From Polytrichum commune (lineage: Eukaryota; Streptophyta; Polytrichopsida; Polytrichales; Polytrichaceae): a stretch of 64,000 nucleotides of DNA. The number at the start of each line of letters is the position of its first letter. Position 1 is the first letter of the stretch. The notes under the pieces are model-generated. The model had not been told where the DNA came from. It worked only from the letters and a program-made list of their open reading frames with translations, and did not search any database. Position numbers and translations under genes: made by a program. Below, one piece after another: positions 11,461 to 22,828 of this stretch. The DNA lies in NCBI GenBank assembly GCA_950295325.1, contig OX485807.1, positions 49,384,440 through 49,448,439 of the forward strand. The letters run 5' to 3'.

Positions 11461-12963
11461 CTATGGGAAATTTACTGGATATGGCCTACCTGTTATGAGC
11501 ATAGTCTTGATATGCCTCAACTCCAAGCAGATTCTCCCAAAATCAGGTCGAGAATTTGGATCAGAGGCCCAACATCGCTCAATAAGAGAAGCCAATAATG
11601 GGGGACAAGTAGCAGGCAGTTGCGGTCGTACACCATCACGAACGTGCATCCTCACCTTACTACTTGGAATCTCCGGAAAAGGTATTTTCCCATAAAGGAT
11701 TTCGCAGCAGACCAGGCCGAAACTGTATACATCGACTACATTTGAATTGCGCATCCGCTCAGTTTCATTTCGAGACACAGTTTCATGGCCAAATGGCACT
11801 TCAGGAGCCCTGTAACGAGTAGTGCCCACATACTCCAAGTTCGCTGACAGCTCCCACTCCCTGCTTTCGGTTGCCCTCCCAAACCCAGCCACTTTTACCA
11901 CTATATGTCCTTCACTGGACAGGTATTCGTCCTCTACAACCTTGAACAAAATATTGGTTGGGTTGAGGTCTCGATGTACCAATCCGGCATTATGAACATG
12001 CTGCATAGCCTCCGCAATTTGAAGAATGATATCAACAGAAACATGGAGTGAGAAACGAGGTCTACTGTGGATCAATTCACTGAGATCCCCACTCATCAAC
12101 TCCATTATCAAACGAGGATAATGGTCTGGATGTGAACTAACTCCAACCAACGGCAAGATGCCTGGATGATTCAGTTTCGCCATGACGGACGCCGCAAATT
12201 TGGCCACTGTATGCCATTCTGGATTGAATACTTTGATTGCCACGCTTTCGTTGAACATGATTTCCTTGAATACTCGTGCTAAGCCACCATCACCTATGAT
12301 ACTCCTCCCCCTGGACGAAAGATTGGGTGCACATTCGACGACTTCGCCACCTCTAGTATCAGCTCTCTGCGACAAGTATGTAACAAGATCTCCACTGACG
12401 TATCTGGAATCCAACACGGTAGAAACTTCCAGGAGCATATTCTTCAAGTCACTGCGATCCTTCTCAGCATAATCTGAAAGTCTCCGAGAAATCTCATCAA
12501 TCCTTTCAGTAAATGCAGCATCCTGCCATGTAGTATTTGCTATAATGGCGGCGCACCAGAGCAACTCCGAGATCCTCAAAAAAAAAGAGGACTTGCAATC
12601 CATAACCCATATTGCCGCCCTCTGCCAATTCGGATCGCAACATTGGAGTATCAGTTTCTCACAACCGATTACGATTCGATAGAACTCAGTGAGAGTCATA
12701 ACACTCACAGATTCGGGGTTCGAACTCATTTGCTCGTTGACTGCATCCATGGAATTTCGAAGGTACTCCACCAAAAGGTGGCATTGCATCTTATTCAAGT
12801 ATGGTGTTTTCAACAAAGAGCTGCTATCTGTACTGCTCGAGCCATGCTCGTCCCAGCCAGATTGAAGATGGAAAATTCTTTGTGCAGCATTCTGTGAAAG
12901 AATAAAATATGAAACTGGTCCTTGCATGTCTTGCTCAACGCCGCATCGAACACTTGCGAACAT
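11461..12963 (-). CDS. Kinase-like protein with DFG-to-GFG change (probable pseudokinase)
   Basis: A single uninterrupted exon of 500 codons, taken from the first ATG at 12963; an in-frame stretch without ATG extends to 13002, so a short upstream exon is possible. About 200 N-terminal residues are helical and share with the neighbour kinase the pattern EFYR, a CC pair, MDC/MVDS and SELLW. The kinase domain follows: glycine loop IGDGGLARVFKE near residue 224, VAIK lysine near 241, intact HRDLNPTN near 329, then VAGFGRA near 359 where DFG is expected, then TTRYRAPE. The Mg-binding Asp is therefore Gly, which in known kinase families usually abolishes or strongly lowers phosphotransfer. The domain is otherwise complete, ending with a conserved RPDF motif. 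It probably acts as a scaffold or regulator in signalling; the partner is unknown. It lies 262 bp downstream of the active-looking kinase, on the same strand. Confidence 0.85.
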   Translation of the reverse strand: MFASVRCGVEQDMQGPVSYFILSQNAAQRIFHLQSGWDEHGSSSTDSSSLLKTPYLNKMQCHLLVEYLRNSMDAVNEQMSSNPESVSVMTLTEFYRIVIGCEKLILQCCDPNWQRAAIWVMDCKSSFFLRISELLWCAAIIANTTWQDAAFTERIDEISRRLSDYAEKDRSDLKNMLLEVSTVLDSRYVSGDLVTYLSQRADTRGGEVVECAPNLSSRGRSIIGDGGLARVFKEIMFNESVAIKVFNPEWHTVAKFAASVMAKLNHPGILPLVGVSSHPDHYPRLIMELMSGDLSELIHSRPRFSLHVSVDIILQIAEAMQHVHNAGLVHRDLNPTNILFKVVEDEYLSSEGHIVVKVAGFGRATESREWELSANLEYVGTTRYRAPEVPFGHETVSRNETERMRNSNVVDVYSFGLVCCEILYGKIPFPEIPSSKVRMHVRDGVRPQLPATCPPLLASLIERCWASDPNSRPDFGRICLELRHIKTMLITGRPYPVNFP

Positions 12964-13225
12964 CCATACCTGGAAATCACGCACCGCAACATAGAGAATC
13001 AAAACAGAAGTGGTGTGTTAGTAAATCAAACAGGTATGTCTTTTTCACTTTTAGCAAAGAAACACTGCAGCTGTACAACATCGATCGTGTAGCCAGTATA
13101 AATAATATAACCTGAATTTCTGTGAAGCTAATAGGACAGCTCTCATCTCCACAACCTATGCATCAGTTTCCTCATGTTCACAAGATGGACAAGATTTTTC
13201 ACTGGAAACCTTGATCCCCATCTCC

Positions 13226-14875
13226 TCATATGAGCGCCAATTCAGTATTTTCACTTCTTTGTGCTAACATTGATAAAAGTTGGGTAATTCTCGGATTCAT
13301 TACCTCATCCGTTGGGAGTTCCTCAACCCCATCATACGAGCCTGTTATAAGAAAGCCTCTGATGCGCCGTAATCGTTTGCATATTGAAGCAAATGCAGGC
13401 CGTTTGAGAGCATCACCACTCCAGCACTCTTCAATCAATACTGTCAACGAAGAAGGATAGGGATCGATTGATCTCCACTTTGGCCTGTCGCCGTTTCTGA
13501 CCTTCTCATTGAATTCCTGAAAAGATTCTGGTTTCGGAAATGGCTCATTTCCGGTCATTATTTGATAGCTTACAATAGCAAAGCCATATATGTCCGCACT
13601 CCTCGTATATTTACCTGTACGAATCTCTGGTGCCCTGTATAGAGTTGTTCCCACATATGACTCGTATAACGATGTTGAGCTTTTGACATTGATCTTCGAG
13701 CACCCAAAATCAACAAGCTTTAAATTGACATATCCCTCCTGGGCCAAGTACGAATCAGAAATCAAGTTCACAAGAATATTTTCAGCTTTGAGGTCTAAAT
13801 GTGCAATATTCTTCTCGTGCAAATATCTCATGGCCTCTGCGATCTGCAACATCATGTCTACAGCCACGAGTGATTGGAATGGAGTTCCTCTGAACCAAGA
13901 ACCCCATGTACTGTTTCTTGCCTGCACGTAAGACAACAAACTCGAGCTCATCAACTCCATCAAAAGTCCATCTCTACCTTCATGGACCTGAAGACACCCC
14001 AAAATTGGAACTACGTTGGGGTGATGCACTTTGGGGGCAATGGATGCCTCAATCGCAGCCAATTCAGAATTACTTCCGCAGAATTCCTTCACGGCAAATA
14101 CCTCTCCCCGCCATGTAGCCTTGTAGACTTCTGCAGTTGCACCTTTTCCCAAAGGCTCATCCTCGTGCACAATCAGCCCTTCTAGATTTAGATACACTAC
14201 ATGGTTCTGGGCAGCAGGATCAATGGTTCCATCTATGGCCTCCAACCTCCGAGACAAGTTCCTGGCGAGGTGAAACTCTTTGGTCGACGTATCCTGCGCG
14301 ACCTTTTTCACATTCTCTCGCAAGTTAGAGCGATCCTCCACAAGTGCAGTTATGCATCTCAATTCCCAGTCTAGCTCTTCACCAATTTTGGAACCTTCGA
14401 CCACTCTCTTGAACCATAAGAGCTCTGAACATCTCAAAGCAAATGTTTCCCTGCTATCAACCATGCAGAAGGCAGTCATAAGCCACGACTCTTGATTACA
14501 ACAAAAACGCACGAGATTTGTTGCCTCCTTCATGACTCGATAAAACTCCTTCAGAAGTTTTTCTTTTCTCTTTGATCGGAGACGAAGCACACCTGGTGAA
14601 TTAAGTATGACCTTCGCACAGCTATCAAGTAATTCAGCCAACAGTCGGTTGAGTTGAAAGCAAAACGAAGTAGATGATCCATCGGTGGCTGACGTCAATT
14701 TTAAGGCTTCGTCCGCTTCAGCAACTATTAGCTCTTTGTACACCAGAATTGTACATCGAAGACTACCAGTGGGATCCACCAGAATGTCCTTAAAAGTAGA
14801 TATAGCATATGAGATCAGTCCGGAAAAAATGGACCAGTGAGAACGAGTTCCAGGTCTCACCATGTCCATCGACAT
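13226..14875 (-). CDS. Ser/Thr protein kinase with N-terminal helical domain (HLD type)
   Basis: An intact intronless frame. The first ATG is at 14875, giving 549 codons. The open frame extends to 14953 without another ATG because the ATG used by the sister copy is AAG here, and a TAG stands just upstream, so a longer product would need a 5' exon. Domains: about 230 residues of mostly helical sequence without signal peptide or membrane span, then a kinase domain with LGKGATAEV (about residue 240), FAVKEF lysine (about 260), HLDLKAEN (about 360), VDFGCSK (about 389), TTLYRAPE and a RPAF motif. DFG and the catalytic Asp are present. The HRD Arg is Leu, as in non-RD kinases. The architecture resembles plant cytosolic kinases with a helical-bundle leader (MLKL-like organisation), but that comparison is inference. 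The N-terminal half is almost identical to the relic at 1-977. Confidence 0.88.
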   Translation of the reverse strand: MSMDMVRPGTRSHWSIFSGLISYAISTFKDILVDPTGSLRCTILVYKELIVAEADEALKLTSATDGSSTSFCFQLNRLLAELLDSCAKVILNSPGVLRLRSKRKEKLLKEFYRVMKEATNLVRFCCNQESWLMTAFCMVDSRETFALRCSELLWFKRVVEGSKIGEELDWELRCITALVEDRSNLRENVKKVAQDTSTKEFHLARNLSRRLEAIDGTIDPAAQNHVVYLNLEGLIVHEDEPLGKGATAEVYKATWRGEVFAVKEFCGSNSELAAIEASIAPKVHHPNVVPILGCLQVHEGRDGLLMELMSSSLLSYVQARNSTWGSWFRGTPFQSLVAVDMMLQIAEAMRYLHEKNIAHLDLKAENILVNLISDSYLAQEGYVNLKLVDFGCSKINVKSSTSLYESYVGTTLYRAPEIRTGKYTRSADIYGFAIVSYQIMTGNEPFPKPESFQEFNEKVRNGDRPKWRSIDPYPSSLTVLIEECWSGDALKRPAFASICKRLRRIRGFLITGSYDGVEELPTDEVMNPRITQLLSMLAQRSENTELALI

Positions 14876-14994
14876 GAGATGTTGTGGAGGCCGTCTGGAC
14901 GTCCTTGCACCAGATTTGGCGGTGCCTGAGAATTCACCTCCCTTCACCTTCAACTAATCAAAGTGCTCAAAAGAAGCCCATATTAGGTAAATAT

Positions 14995-15000
14995 CACGTG
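14995..15000. promoter_or_regulatory. G-box (CACGTG) upstream of the intact kinase
   Basis: The same TCACGTGA palindrome as at 1030-1035, about 120 bp upstream of the ATG at 14875. Conserved in both duplication copies; the function is inferred only. Confidence 0.3.
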
Positions 15001-16388
15001 ATTCGACCTACAGACAGCGAAGATGCCTTGCCTATAACACACCATCTGCCAGTGATTTTATGCATGACCTAACTGTGTGATTTTAGATTCCAATTTCTGC
15101 AGCAGTAAATGTAAACGAAACATCAGAGCAGCTGTATATCACTAAATTTCACATGTAAAGCAGAAAAATCGAAAATCTTGCGATGAACACGCCTTAATGC
15201 ACCTGTTCATGCAGGACATCGACGGTGTAGTCGATGAAGTACCTGTCGCGAACTCTGCCTTCTCAAGCGCCCGAGAGGGTAGAGATGACAGAATGTGGAG
15301 TGCCCAGTCACATGAAGCTTATCCAATTGTGAGTTGCTATCGACACACATGACAAGTATCCATCAAACATCTCAGGATCTTGAAAACTCCTGTCGAAGCG
15401 TCTGTTCATGTAGCCTCCTCTCCGATTTCATCCTCGTGTAACTTTTAGCTCGAATTTATCTGTTACTATTTCATCCCCAGAAACTCAGTGGGTACCTCGC
15501 AACAAGACACTACTAATCCCTTCATTAGAGCCAGGAGTTACAATCCGGTTCACTAAGGAACTACGAACCCTGGGCCTGCAGGAACAAGTAGCTGCCTCTA
15601 CAGCCCTTCATTTGACCCCAAACCCTCGATGCCTACTGATTTGTATGCCTCCGATGTTTGGGGAAAATCGGTGAATATATGTTGGGCGAGCACCCTCTCA
15701 CTCCTTGCAGCCACTTTACTTTCCTTTCGAACTTACTTTGGACATCAGCATGACGAAATAAAGTGAACAAAGATTACAGATCTACATGACACCACTCAAA
15801 CATAACGCAAAGGCCTTCCCCCCGGTGCAATATCTTGTCCATCGCCGACCGCCTAACGTGGTTATCCAATCCTGGTAGAAGTATTCTGGGTACTCCCGCA
15901 ACCAGATTGTTGTCCATGTAAGTTACTCTCTTCCTCTATACCTTCCACATGTGGTCATCGCAAAAGCATCATCTAGTTGACCAGCGAAGGAAGCACCTTG
16001 TCACCCCTACATAACACAAAAGAACCTCCAAAAACAAGGCAGAAAACTGTAACACGCTGAGAACTCCTAGATTTCTTCGACTGCAGCGATGCCGTTTGGC
16101 TCGGATGAGATTCAGCCACTGACTGCTGTCGTCGGTGTGATGGATGCGGGCGCAGGAACTTAGCCAGTTAAGTTAAGGACCGGATCAGCTGCCTGCCCCG
16201 TTGATTGCAGACCCAAGTGGGCTGGAAATCAAGTGCGGCGATCCATTGACGCTGCATGGTATGATCTCCACACCTAAGTAGTCTGCCATAGCCGACTAAG
16301 GGGCTGTAGTCGAGCAAAATGCTATGGCGCGGAGCAAGTTGCGTGGAGGTTCCCAATTATGAAATGGACGCGCTTTCCATTGCAGACT
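15001..16388. other. Upstream flank of intact kinase, no gene seen
   Basis: Homologous to 1036-2304 with a roughly 140-bp extra stretch at 15412-15590. No conserved coding frame. A 62-codon minus-strand frame at 16168-16356 is shared with 2084-2272, but it is short, has no domain, and its conservation follows from the recent duplication. Confidence 0.5.
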
Positions 16389-16391
16389 TAA

Positions 16392-16891
16392 GGGCCACTT
16401 CACACACGAGACTGATTGCCCGTGACCACATCAATGCAAGCACTCTCATTGGTGGAAAAGGCGGAGCCGGTCCAAGTTCGCTTCACACTACGCTTGAGGG
16501 ACCAAATGAGTAAGTAAATGCAAGATGGATGTATAGTCTACATGGATTCCTACACGGCATCAAATGGATCATATTTCATTGTCACAAGGATTATTTTTCA
16601 AAACCACTTCTTGGAGGTAGACCTAACACAAAACTGGGAGACCATGGCACTCCGAATGCTCACAACCATTGATTTATTCTATTTTATCATGTGTGAAGAC
16701 CAACATGAACAAAAATTCATCGAAATAGCATTTGGTTGAGGGACCGGTCACATATGACTTCACACTATGCTTGAGGATTCGTGACCACACTACATGGATT
16801 TTGGAGGTGTGTTGGGACGGCCTTTGGACACGTTCTTTTGGGCTCTCACAATTTCATGGTCACAGCTCTTGGCTCGTGTGTGAAGTGGCCC
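16392..16891. mobile_element. PIF/Harbinger-type MITE, copy 2
   Basis: Duplicate of 2308-2803. Ends GGGCCACTTCACACACGAG and its reverse complement, with TAA on both flanks (16389-16391 and 16892-16894). Non-autonomous. Confidence 0.75.
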
Positions 16892-16954
16892 TAAAAACTA
16901 CAACACACAAGACACTTCAATGACTATTTGAGAAGAGCTGGTCACATGGACTGA

Positions 16955-17153
16955 TACCAGGGCCACACCGAAATACTCAGAAGCTCCGGTCACCAAAAAG
17001 CCCAGCCCTACGTATTCTCCAGAAATACAGGGCTGGGATTTCATATGGCTGGAGCTACCACAGCCATATGAACTGGTAGCTCCAGCCATATGAAATCCCA
17101 GCCCTGTATTTCCGGAGAATACGTAGGGCTGGGCTTTTTGGGTGGCCCTAGTA
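16955..17153. mobile_element. 199-bp near-palindromic hairpin MITE
   Basis: Inserted in copy 2 only; the matching site in copy 1 (about 2860-2868) reads straight through. The flanks show a 3-bp duplication, TGA (16952-16954 and 17154-17156). The ends are TACCAGGGCCAC and the reverse complement of TACTAGGGCCAC. Inside are two arms of about 67 bp (about 17000-17066 and 17080-17146) that pair with a single mismatch around a roughly 13-bp loop, each arm itself containing a smaller inverted pair (AGCCCAGCCCT / AGGGCTGGG). A transcript would form a long hairpin. The 3-bp duplication suggests a Harbinger or CACTA relative; the family is unresolved. Confidence 0.75.
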
Positions 17154-17382
17154 TGACCGGCTGTTGAAGGATATGTGCTGAAACAAGGGAAAATAAAAGC
17201 TAAAAATTGAACGCAGCAGTAAAACGTCGGGTAAAGTACAGGCAACGGGTTTTACTGCCTTGGGATAAAAGACAGTCTGCGTTTTTACTGCATTCTCCAG
17301 TCTTACATGATGGCTTGCGTTGGCTGTATTGTTCTCCCTCTTTCGTATGACATATTTGGGGAACACAAAAAAAGTTGTATTA

Positions 17383-19501
17383 TGTGAGGCCAAACCCCCC
17401 ACCCTTAAGCGTCCGTAGTCCGAGTAGTGGGTTTGGGCTCACATTCCTCCGCGGTATTGGATTTGGACTTGGATGAGTCCATAGTGCAATGTTCACCCTT
17501 CAAGTGGTCTTGGATTTAACTGGAATTTCACTTTTAACAACTCAATGTACGATTTCAATACGTATGTGGAGAATGCACAAGTTAACTATGTTATTTTAAC
17601 CTCCTTATGCTCGGGTGCTATTTTGTCTTTGTTTGCTTCTAACGTCCATCCGGCTGCTTTAGCTACACAAGCCCTTAAGGATATCCCTCTCCTAAATGGA
17701 GTCCGTGCCGTTGACTCTATACTACCACTTGAACTATCACTTGTGTATTCCGTATCGCTACTATAAGAGGTCTCACTTGGTGTCTCCATACCGTACATAA
17801 GCCTTTAAGTATTAAGAAATACTTATGTGACTTATGTCAATCTCTCCCTCGCACCTTTGGTCTTTGCTTCCTTTGTCTTGCCATCGCGAGAGTGCTCCAC
17901 ATTCTCCATTAAGTTGTGCACGTGGTTTATTTTTAAAGAGAGGATGCAAGTGTTAAAAAAAACACTATTCTCTATAGTCAATCTCAAATACATTTACTTG
18001 TGAAAGCCACACATAACACTAACTAGCATAATGTAACTAACTACTTGTCTATGAGCTAATTAGGTAGGCTATCTACTAAGCTCCTTCATGAACCCATCTC
18101 TTTACTTTCTAATTACATAAACCTAGCTCCTTCATAAACCCAGCTCCTTCATGAACCCAGTTCCTTAGCTTCTAACTAAACAAACCCAGGTCCTTCATAA
18201 ACCCAGCTCTTTACTTTCTAACTAAACAAACCCAGCTCCTTCATAAACCCAGCTCCTTCATAAACCCAGCTCCTTCATAAACCCACAACTTTGTAGTTGT
18301 AATCCCCAACTACCTCACTAATTATTCAAGCCCTTAACTAATCTTCCTACCTAATTTCCCTAATTCTACTAACAACCCCTTTCTAATCACACAATTCTTC
18401 TCTAATCCTAAAATCCTAAAATCCTAGAGAGGAGAGGGGGAGAGAGAATTTCCTAACTTCACTAAGACTAACTAATCCACACAAGTATATTTTTGCACTC
18501 ATCACAACATCAAGTGCTCAACTCTTAAACATGGAACTTGCAACCACGTGTATTCAAAACATGAACTTTAAGTACCACAAATTGGAATCATGAATTAACT
18601 TTAAAATTCTTCACGTCAACACTAATTCTACCAAGAGGTCAAGCCCTCTTCAAGGCTAACAAGCCTTGGCTCTCAAACTAAAAACTAAGCACACACATGT
18701 GCTCCAATATGGCTTCCCACACCCACACTTATAACTCGTGGGGTGCCTTGGAGCACAAAGGAAAGAGAGGATGAGTGAGGGAAGAATGAGGGATTATATA
18801 GTAAGCTTGAGGGGGTGAGCACCCTCAAGGCTCACGATAAGCCCTTGAGATTTCCTCCTACTTAGTAGGCGCCAATCCTATCTTCTAAGCCTTCCTCCCT
18901 CAAATGATCAACAAGGATCCTAATTCGAACATTTAACTAGCCTTGGCTTTCTACCTACCACACTTTACCAAACTTGGGATGCTTCAACCCAAACTTAGCC
19001 TCCTTCGCTTTCCGCCGCCATAACTTTCTCCCCTTACTTTCCCAAATCGTCGCTCACCACTTAATTCAAACCACGATGCTTAACTCGTGATTTGATTGGT
19101 GCTTTGAGAATTTGCTTATCCTCCACCTTGCATTCTTCTTTGGGCCTTCCCCATTAAGTGGCCATGATGAGGTGGTCCACTTGTGCGCTCCATGTGATCC
19201 TCCATTCATCCCAATTCGAATGCACTTGCCTCTTGAGTCACTTTGGTTGTCTCCATCCATTTGTACTAGCCTACTCACTAACTACTCAATCCAAGTTCTC
19301 CTTACCTATCCTCATTCACTCAAATCCTTCCGAAGGTAAAAACACAATAACAACTCACATCCTAGCCTCTTACAACATGGTACTTCTAAGACTAACATTT
19401 CACTCTTTTTATATTTTTGTGAAGTAACATGCTACTTCAAAGTGCATCAACTAACGTTTCAAGGGTCTAAGACTAAATGTGGGCACCCTTTTGGGCTCAC
19501 A
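17383..19501. mobile_element. Solo LTR (2119 bp)
   Basis: Starts TGTGAGGCCAAA and ends TTTGGGCTCACA, i.e. TG...CA with a 12-bp imperfect inverted end. It is flanked by a perfect 5-bp duplication, TATTA (17378-17382 and 19502-19506), which is single in the uninterrupted copy 1. This is the signature of an LTR retrotransposon integration reduced to one LTR by recombination. It holds a run of CCCAGCTCCTTCATAAA tandem repeats (18078-18285) and a TATATAG / CTATATAA box near 18794-18801 that could be the promoter on either strand. Short open frames at 17545-17798 lack gag or pol motifs. The length is long for an LTR but within the known range. Confidence 0.8.
18078..18285. repeat. Tandem repeat of a 17-18 bp unit inside the solo LTR
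   Basis: About nine degenerate copies of a unit near CCCAGCTCCTTCATAAA, some separated by a CTTTACTTTCTAACTAAA spacer. The last three copies (about 18229-18282) are nearly identical, which points to recent slippage. Confidence 0.8.
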
Positions 19502-21113
19502 TATTATCGACGTGTCATCTTCTCATTAATATGACAAATGGCATAAAGTTGTCATATTATTGAGGGAATACAAAAACATAAGTATATGAGCTTAAAATAT
19601 ATATACAACGGGTTTAAGCAATATCGATGGTACGAAGTAGTAACTTATAACTCCAAATAAATACAAATATTCTCAAGAACTCTTGAAATAAGAGTCCAAA
19701 GATCTTTGGAGTTGCCTACCCAAGTTAGCAATTGTCATCTTATCTAAATTCCCTAGTAACTTTTGAAAACTAATAATTTCATTAACACCAAAATATATAA
19801 AATTTTGTAATAAGAAACTAGACAACAATGATACATCAGGATACTAATGACACTACATCACCTATGTACAAGGCAACATACTAGGTAGGAGGCCACTCTA
19901 ACCCTAACTATGTCCGTTCTACATTAGTAAACCTAATTATTATTAAATTCCCAATGATAAATGAAGTTTCCAAGTAGTTTCCAATTGGAAGTGGATATAT
20001 GTTAGATGAGCATAATATAGATGAAAGGAATTTTAGCATTAACTACCTCTTTAAGATGACAAAACGTAGATTCTAAATGTCGCATTATTGAGTGTCGTAG
20101 TCGTGTAAATGAAGGAGTTCTGAACCGAAAAGTTTGGTCTTGCAATAATGTGTCGTAATATCGAGGGCGCCATATAAACGAGTGTCATATTAACAAGGTT
20201 AGACTGTAGCCAATTTTTTGTTGTGTTGTACAGTTGCTCGCTCAATTGCCATGTCTCTCCAATGAGTAAAAATAAATGTGGGGCACCGAATTTGGGCCAT
20301 GAAGAGGGTGCTAACTTACATCCAACACCCACCACCCAAAAGGAACCCCTTTGCACGCCTCCTAATCCTATGCCCTTAGCCCTTATTATCCCAAGGGCTT
20401 TATGTATTTTCAAGGTTAATTATAAAGTGAGATTTTTGCAAGCTTAAACTAGGAATGAAATATATTTGGATTTATGCATGAATTTTGGACACTTCCACCA
20501 CCAAATATAACACGCACTAGATTGCAAATAACACAAACATGGTGATTGGTGAACATGGAATACAAATATTTGAAGTTGTTGTTGTTTTTGCTATCATCAT
20601 TTGATGTTTTTGTCCCCACAATTGCACATCCGTTGTTATTTTTGGACAAGTGAGTTGTCCAAATATGCTTAAAGGTGAAGTGGCTTGGTATATGAAACAC
20701 TTGTGAAGCGACATTGTTGAGTTGACACAAAGTCAAAGATCACGTATGTACAATTGGACCTTCTAGTATATAAGGTCATGAGCTTCCTGTAAGCAATTTC
20801 AAAGCAAAAACCTACAAAGAATGACAATTGCTATCACGAATACTTTGTGGATATGTTCATCTTATGAAGACTTTAGACAAAATTTAAAATGCATGAATGG
20901 ATGTGTTGCTATGTGTAGAGTGTCAACACCAATTACTAATGAAACTAAAAGCATGTCATTCAATTCATCAAGGTTGATGTTTTGTTTCTATATTTTGATC
21001 ATGCATACAAAATCATCTTGGTGAAACACATCAAATTCAAAACAAAACTAATATAATTATCATTTCTTATGAGTTATTTGCGTTCTCATCTATGGGATTG
21101 AGATCTTACATAC

Positions 21114-22828
21114 TTTAATACTTTAACTATGTTTTTTTTTTTTTGTGTGAATAGAAGGAAGAAAAAAATCCCTAACAACTCTTCTTTGTAGATAAAACAC
21201 CACATGAGGACTCCAAGTCAATATGTTTCATGAGTATAGCATTCGGTTGGGAAAACCATTCATTGTCTATTGGGAGGTTGACCATGAGCTCAATGGAGAA
21301 CCAAAAATATAATGGGAAACCCATATCCACTTTTTAAAACATCACTATGAAGTAAACCTTACACACTCCCCCCCTCCTTCAGTTAGACATTTTTTTGGAT
21401 AACTAGGGCTTATTTTTGAAAGTTAGCATGTTTTAAGGTTGGAAGTAAGGTTAGACCTTTGCAATAGTGAAAAAATAACATTTAGTAAGGATGTAGTGGA
21501 AATGACTATTTTCAATTGACCTGACCATAGACTTGAGCTGAAGAGTCGGCTAGGGAGGACTATAGTCTTGGGATTGAGGAGATAACCCTTAGGAATCTGG
21601 CTCTGAACATATACAATGGTTGGGAAGACGGTTACTTTTTGTGGGTGGAAAAGTTGGCCATGACTATAGTCAAAAAAAAGAGAGAGGATCATTATTACTA
21701 CCACTCGTGAAGAGGGTAACTCTTTGTCCTTTTGTTGAACAACGAGACTATAGTCTGTCAGATTCTTTGGGTGTGAAGCCCTTGTTGATGTGTACCTGAC
21801 TTTTCATAATATAATATTGTGAAACTATTTCCTCTGTTGTAAGTGCAAAGATCATATTTATGTTCTGGTGTTTGTGGTGAATAAACAAAGTAAAAGATAA
21901 ATTTTCATTGGTCTAGAATGAGTCTAGAGAGAATTTGCAACACATTACTCTCGTGAAGAGAGTGAGTTCTTTGATGTATGAATTTTACTCCTGGAGAGAG
22001 ATAAGTTTTAGAGATTGGATGTGAAACCCTTAGTTGATTTGTGAGCCCTATTTGGATACCTATATTGTTATGGATTAGTGGAGGTTTAATCTTTTAACTG
22101 TGTCTTGACTGATATAAGTACGCATCATAATTGAAACCACGGGGAGCAGTTGAAATGTATGAAGTACCACATTCTGATTCTTGATAGTACTTTGTGCGTG
22201 GAATGTGAAATTCCAACGTGGGTAAATGTATGTTTCCTTTCTATGAATTTAATGGGAGGGACTCAAATCAAATCAGGGAAGCAGTATGAAACTCCCGAGT
22301 GAAAGGTGTTCGAACTGAGGGAGTAAGTATTTAGTCATTCAATAGGAAGGAAATTAAGTTGTGAACTTTCTTGGAGTGCCTGATGTTTAGAGAGGGAAAT
22401 CTTCAGTGTTAAGTACGATTATCCCTGGAGTAATGTGTTCAAATACATAGCTTTACAATGATGTAGACCATGGTGAGGAATGAGATGAAATTGATTAGTT
22501 TGGCAAACTGTTCGACGGTTTTGTTCATAAAAAAATGCCAGCAAATCATCTTCTCTGGGAATGCAGAAACGTATATGGGAGAGTGATTCTCCAATACGAA
22601 ATCAGGTGCGGTCTGAGAAGTAAGAAAGTTACAGTGATGGCCCATTCTCTTTATCAGAAATGGTAATTTTTGATTCATGATGACGGAAAGCGTGGATTCA
22701 TTACAGGAGATCCCTCCCCAAAAAGAGCCTCCCCAGGTCAAAAGATAACTGCGTCGGGAGAAACCGCGAGGATCGACATCTATGGAGTGCCTTGTTAGAA
22801 GTGTGGAGGTAGGGCAACAGTTTAGAAT
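21114..22828. other. Private 1.7-kb segment in duplication copy 2
   Basis: It replaces the 3.5-kb segment found at the same place in copy 1. It begins near a T-run (21132-21144). Two short minus-strand frames (21423-21704 and 22439-22741) show no domain. The text is less AT-rich than its surroundings and looks like a decayed retroelement fragment, but no end repeats or pol motifs were found. Confidence 0.4.

Larger units (their letters stand above)
17325..20208. mobile_element. Tigger/pogo-like element, copy 2, interrupted by a solo LTR
   Basis: The same element as 3036-3786, with the left part at 17325-17382 and the remainder at 19502-20208. The right end reads GACTGTA, as in copy 1. The interruption is the 2119-bp solo LTR plus its 5-bp target duplication. 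Confidence 0.5.

Noticed and set aside
17545-17798. Overlapping 70-codon frames inside the solo LTR
   Set aside because: Too short and with no gag, protease or chromodomain motif.
18078-18285. CRISPR-like array
   Set aside because: Units are adjacent and degenerate without unique spacers of constant size; it is a minisatellite in a plant LTR.
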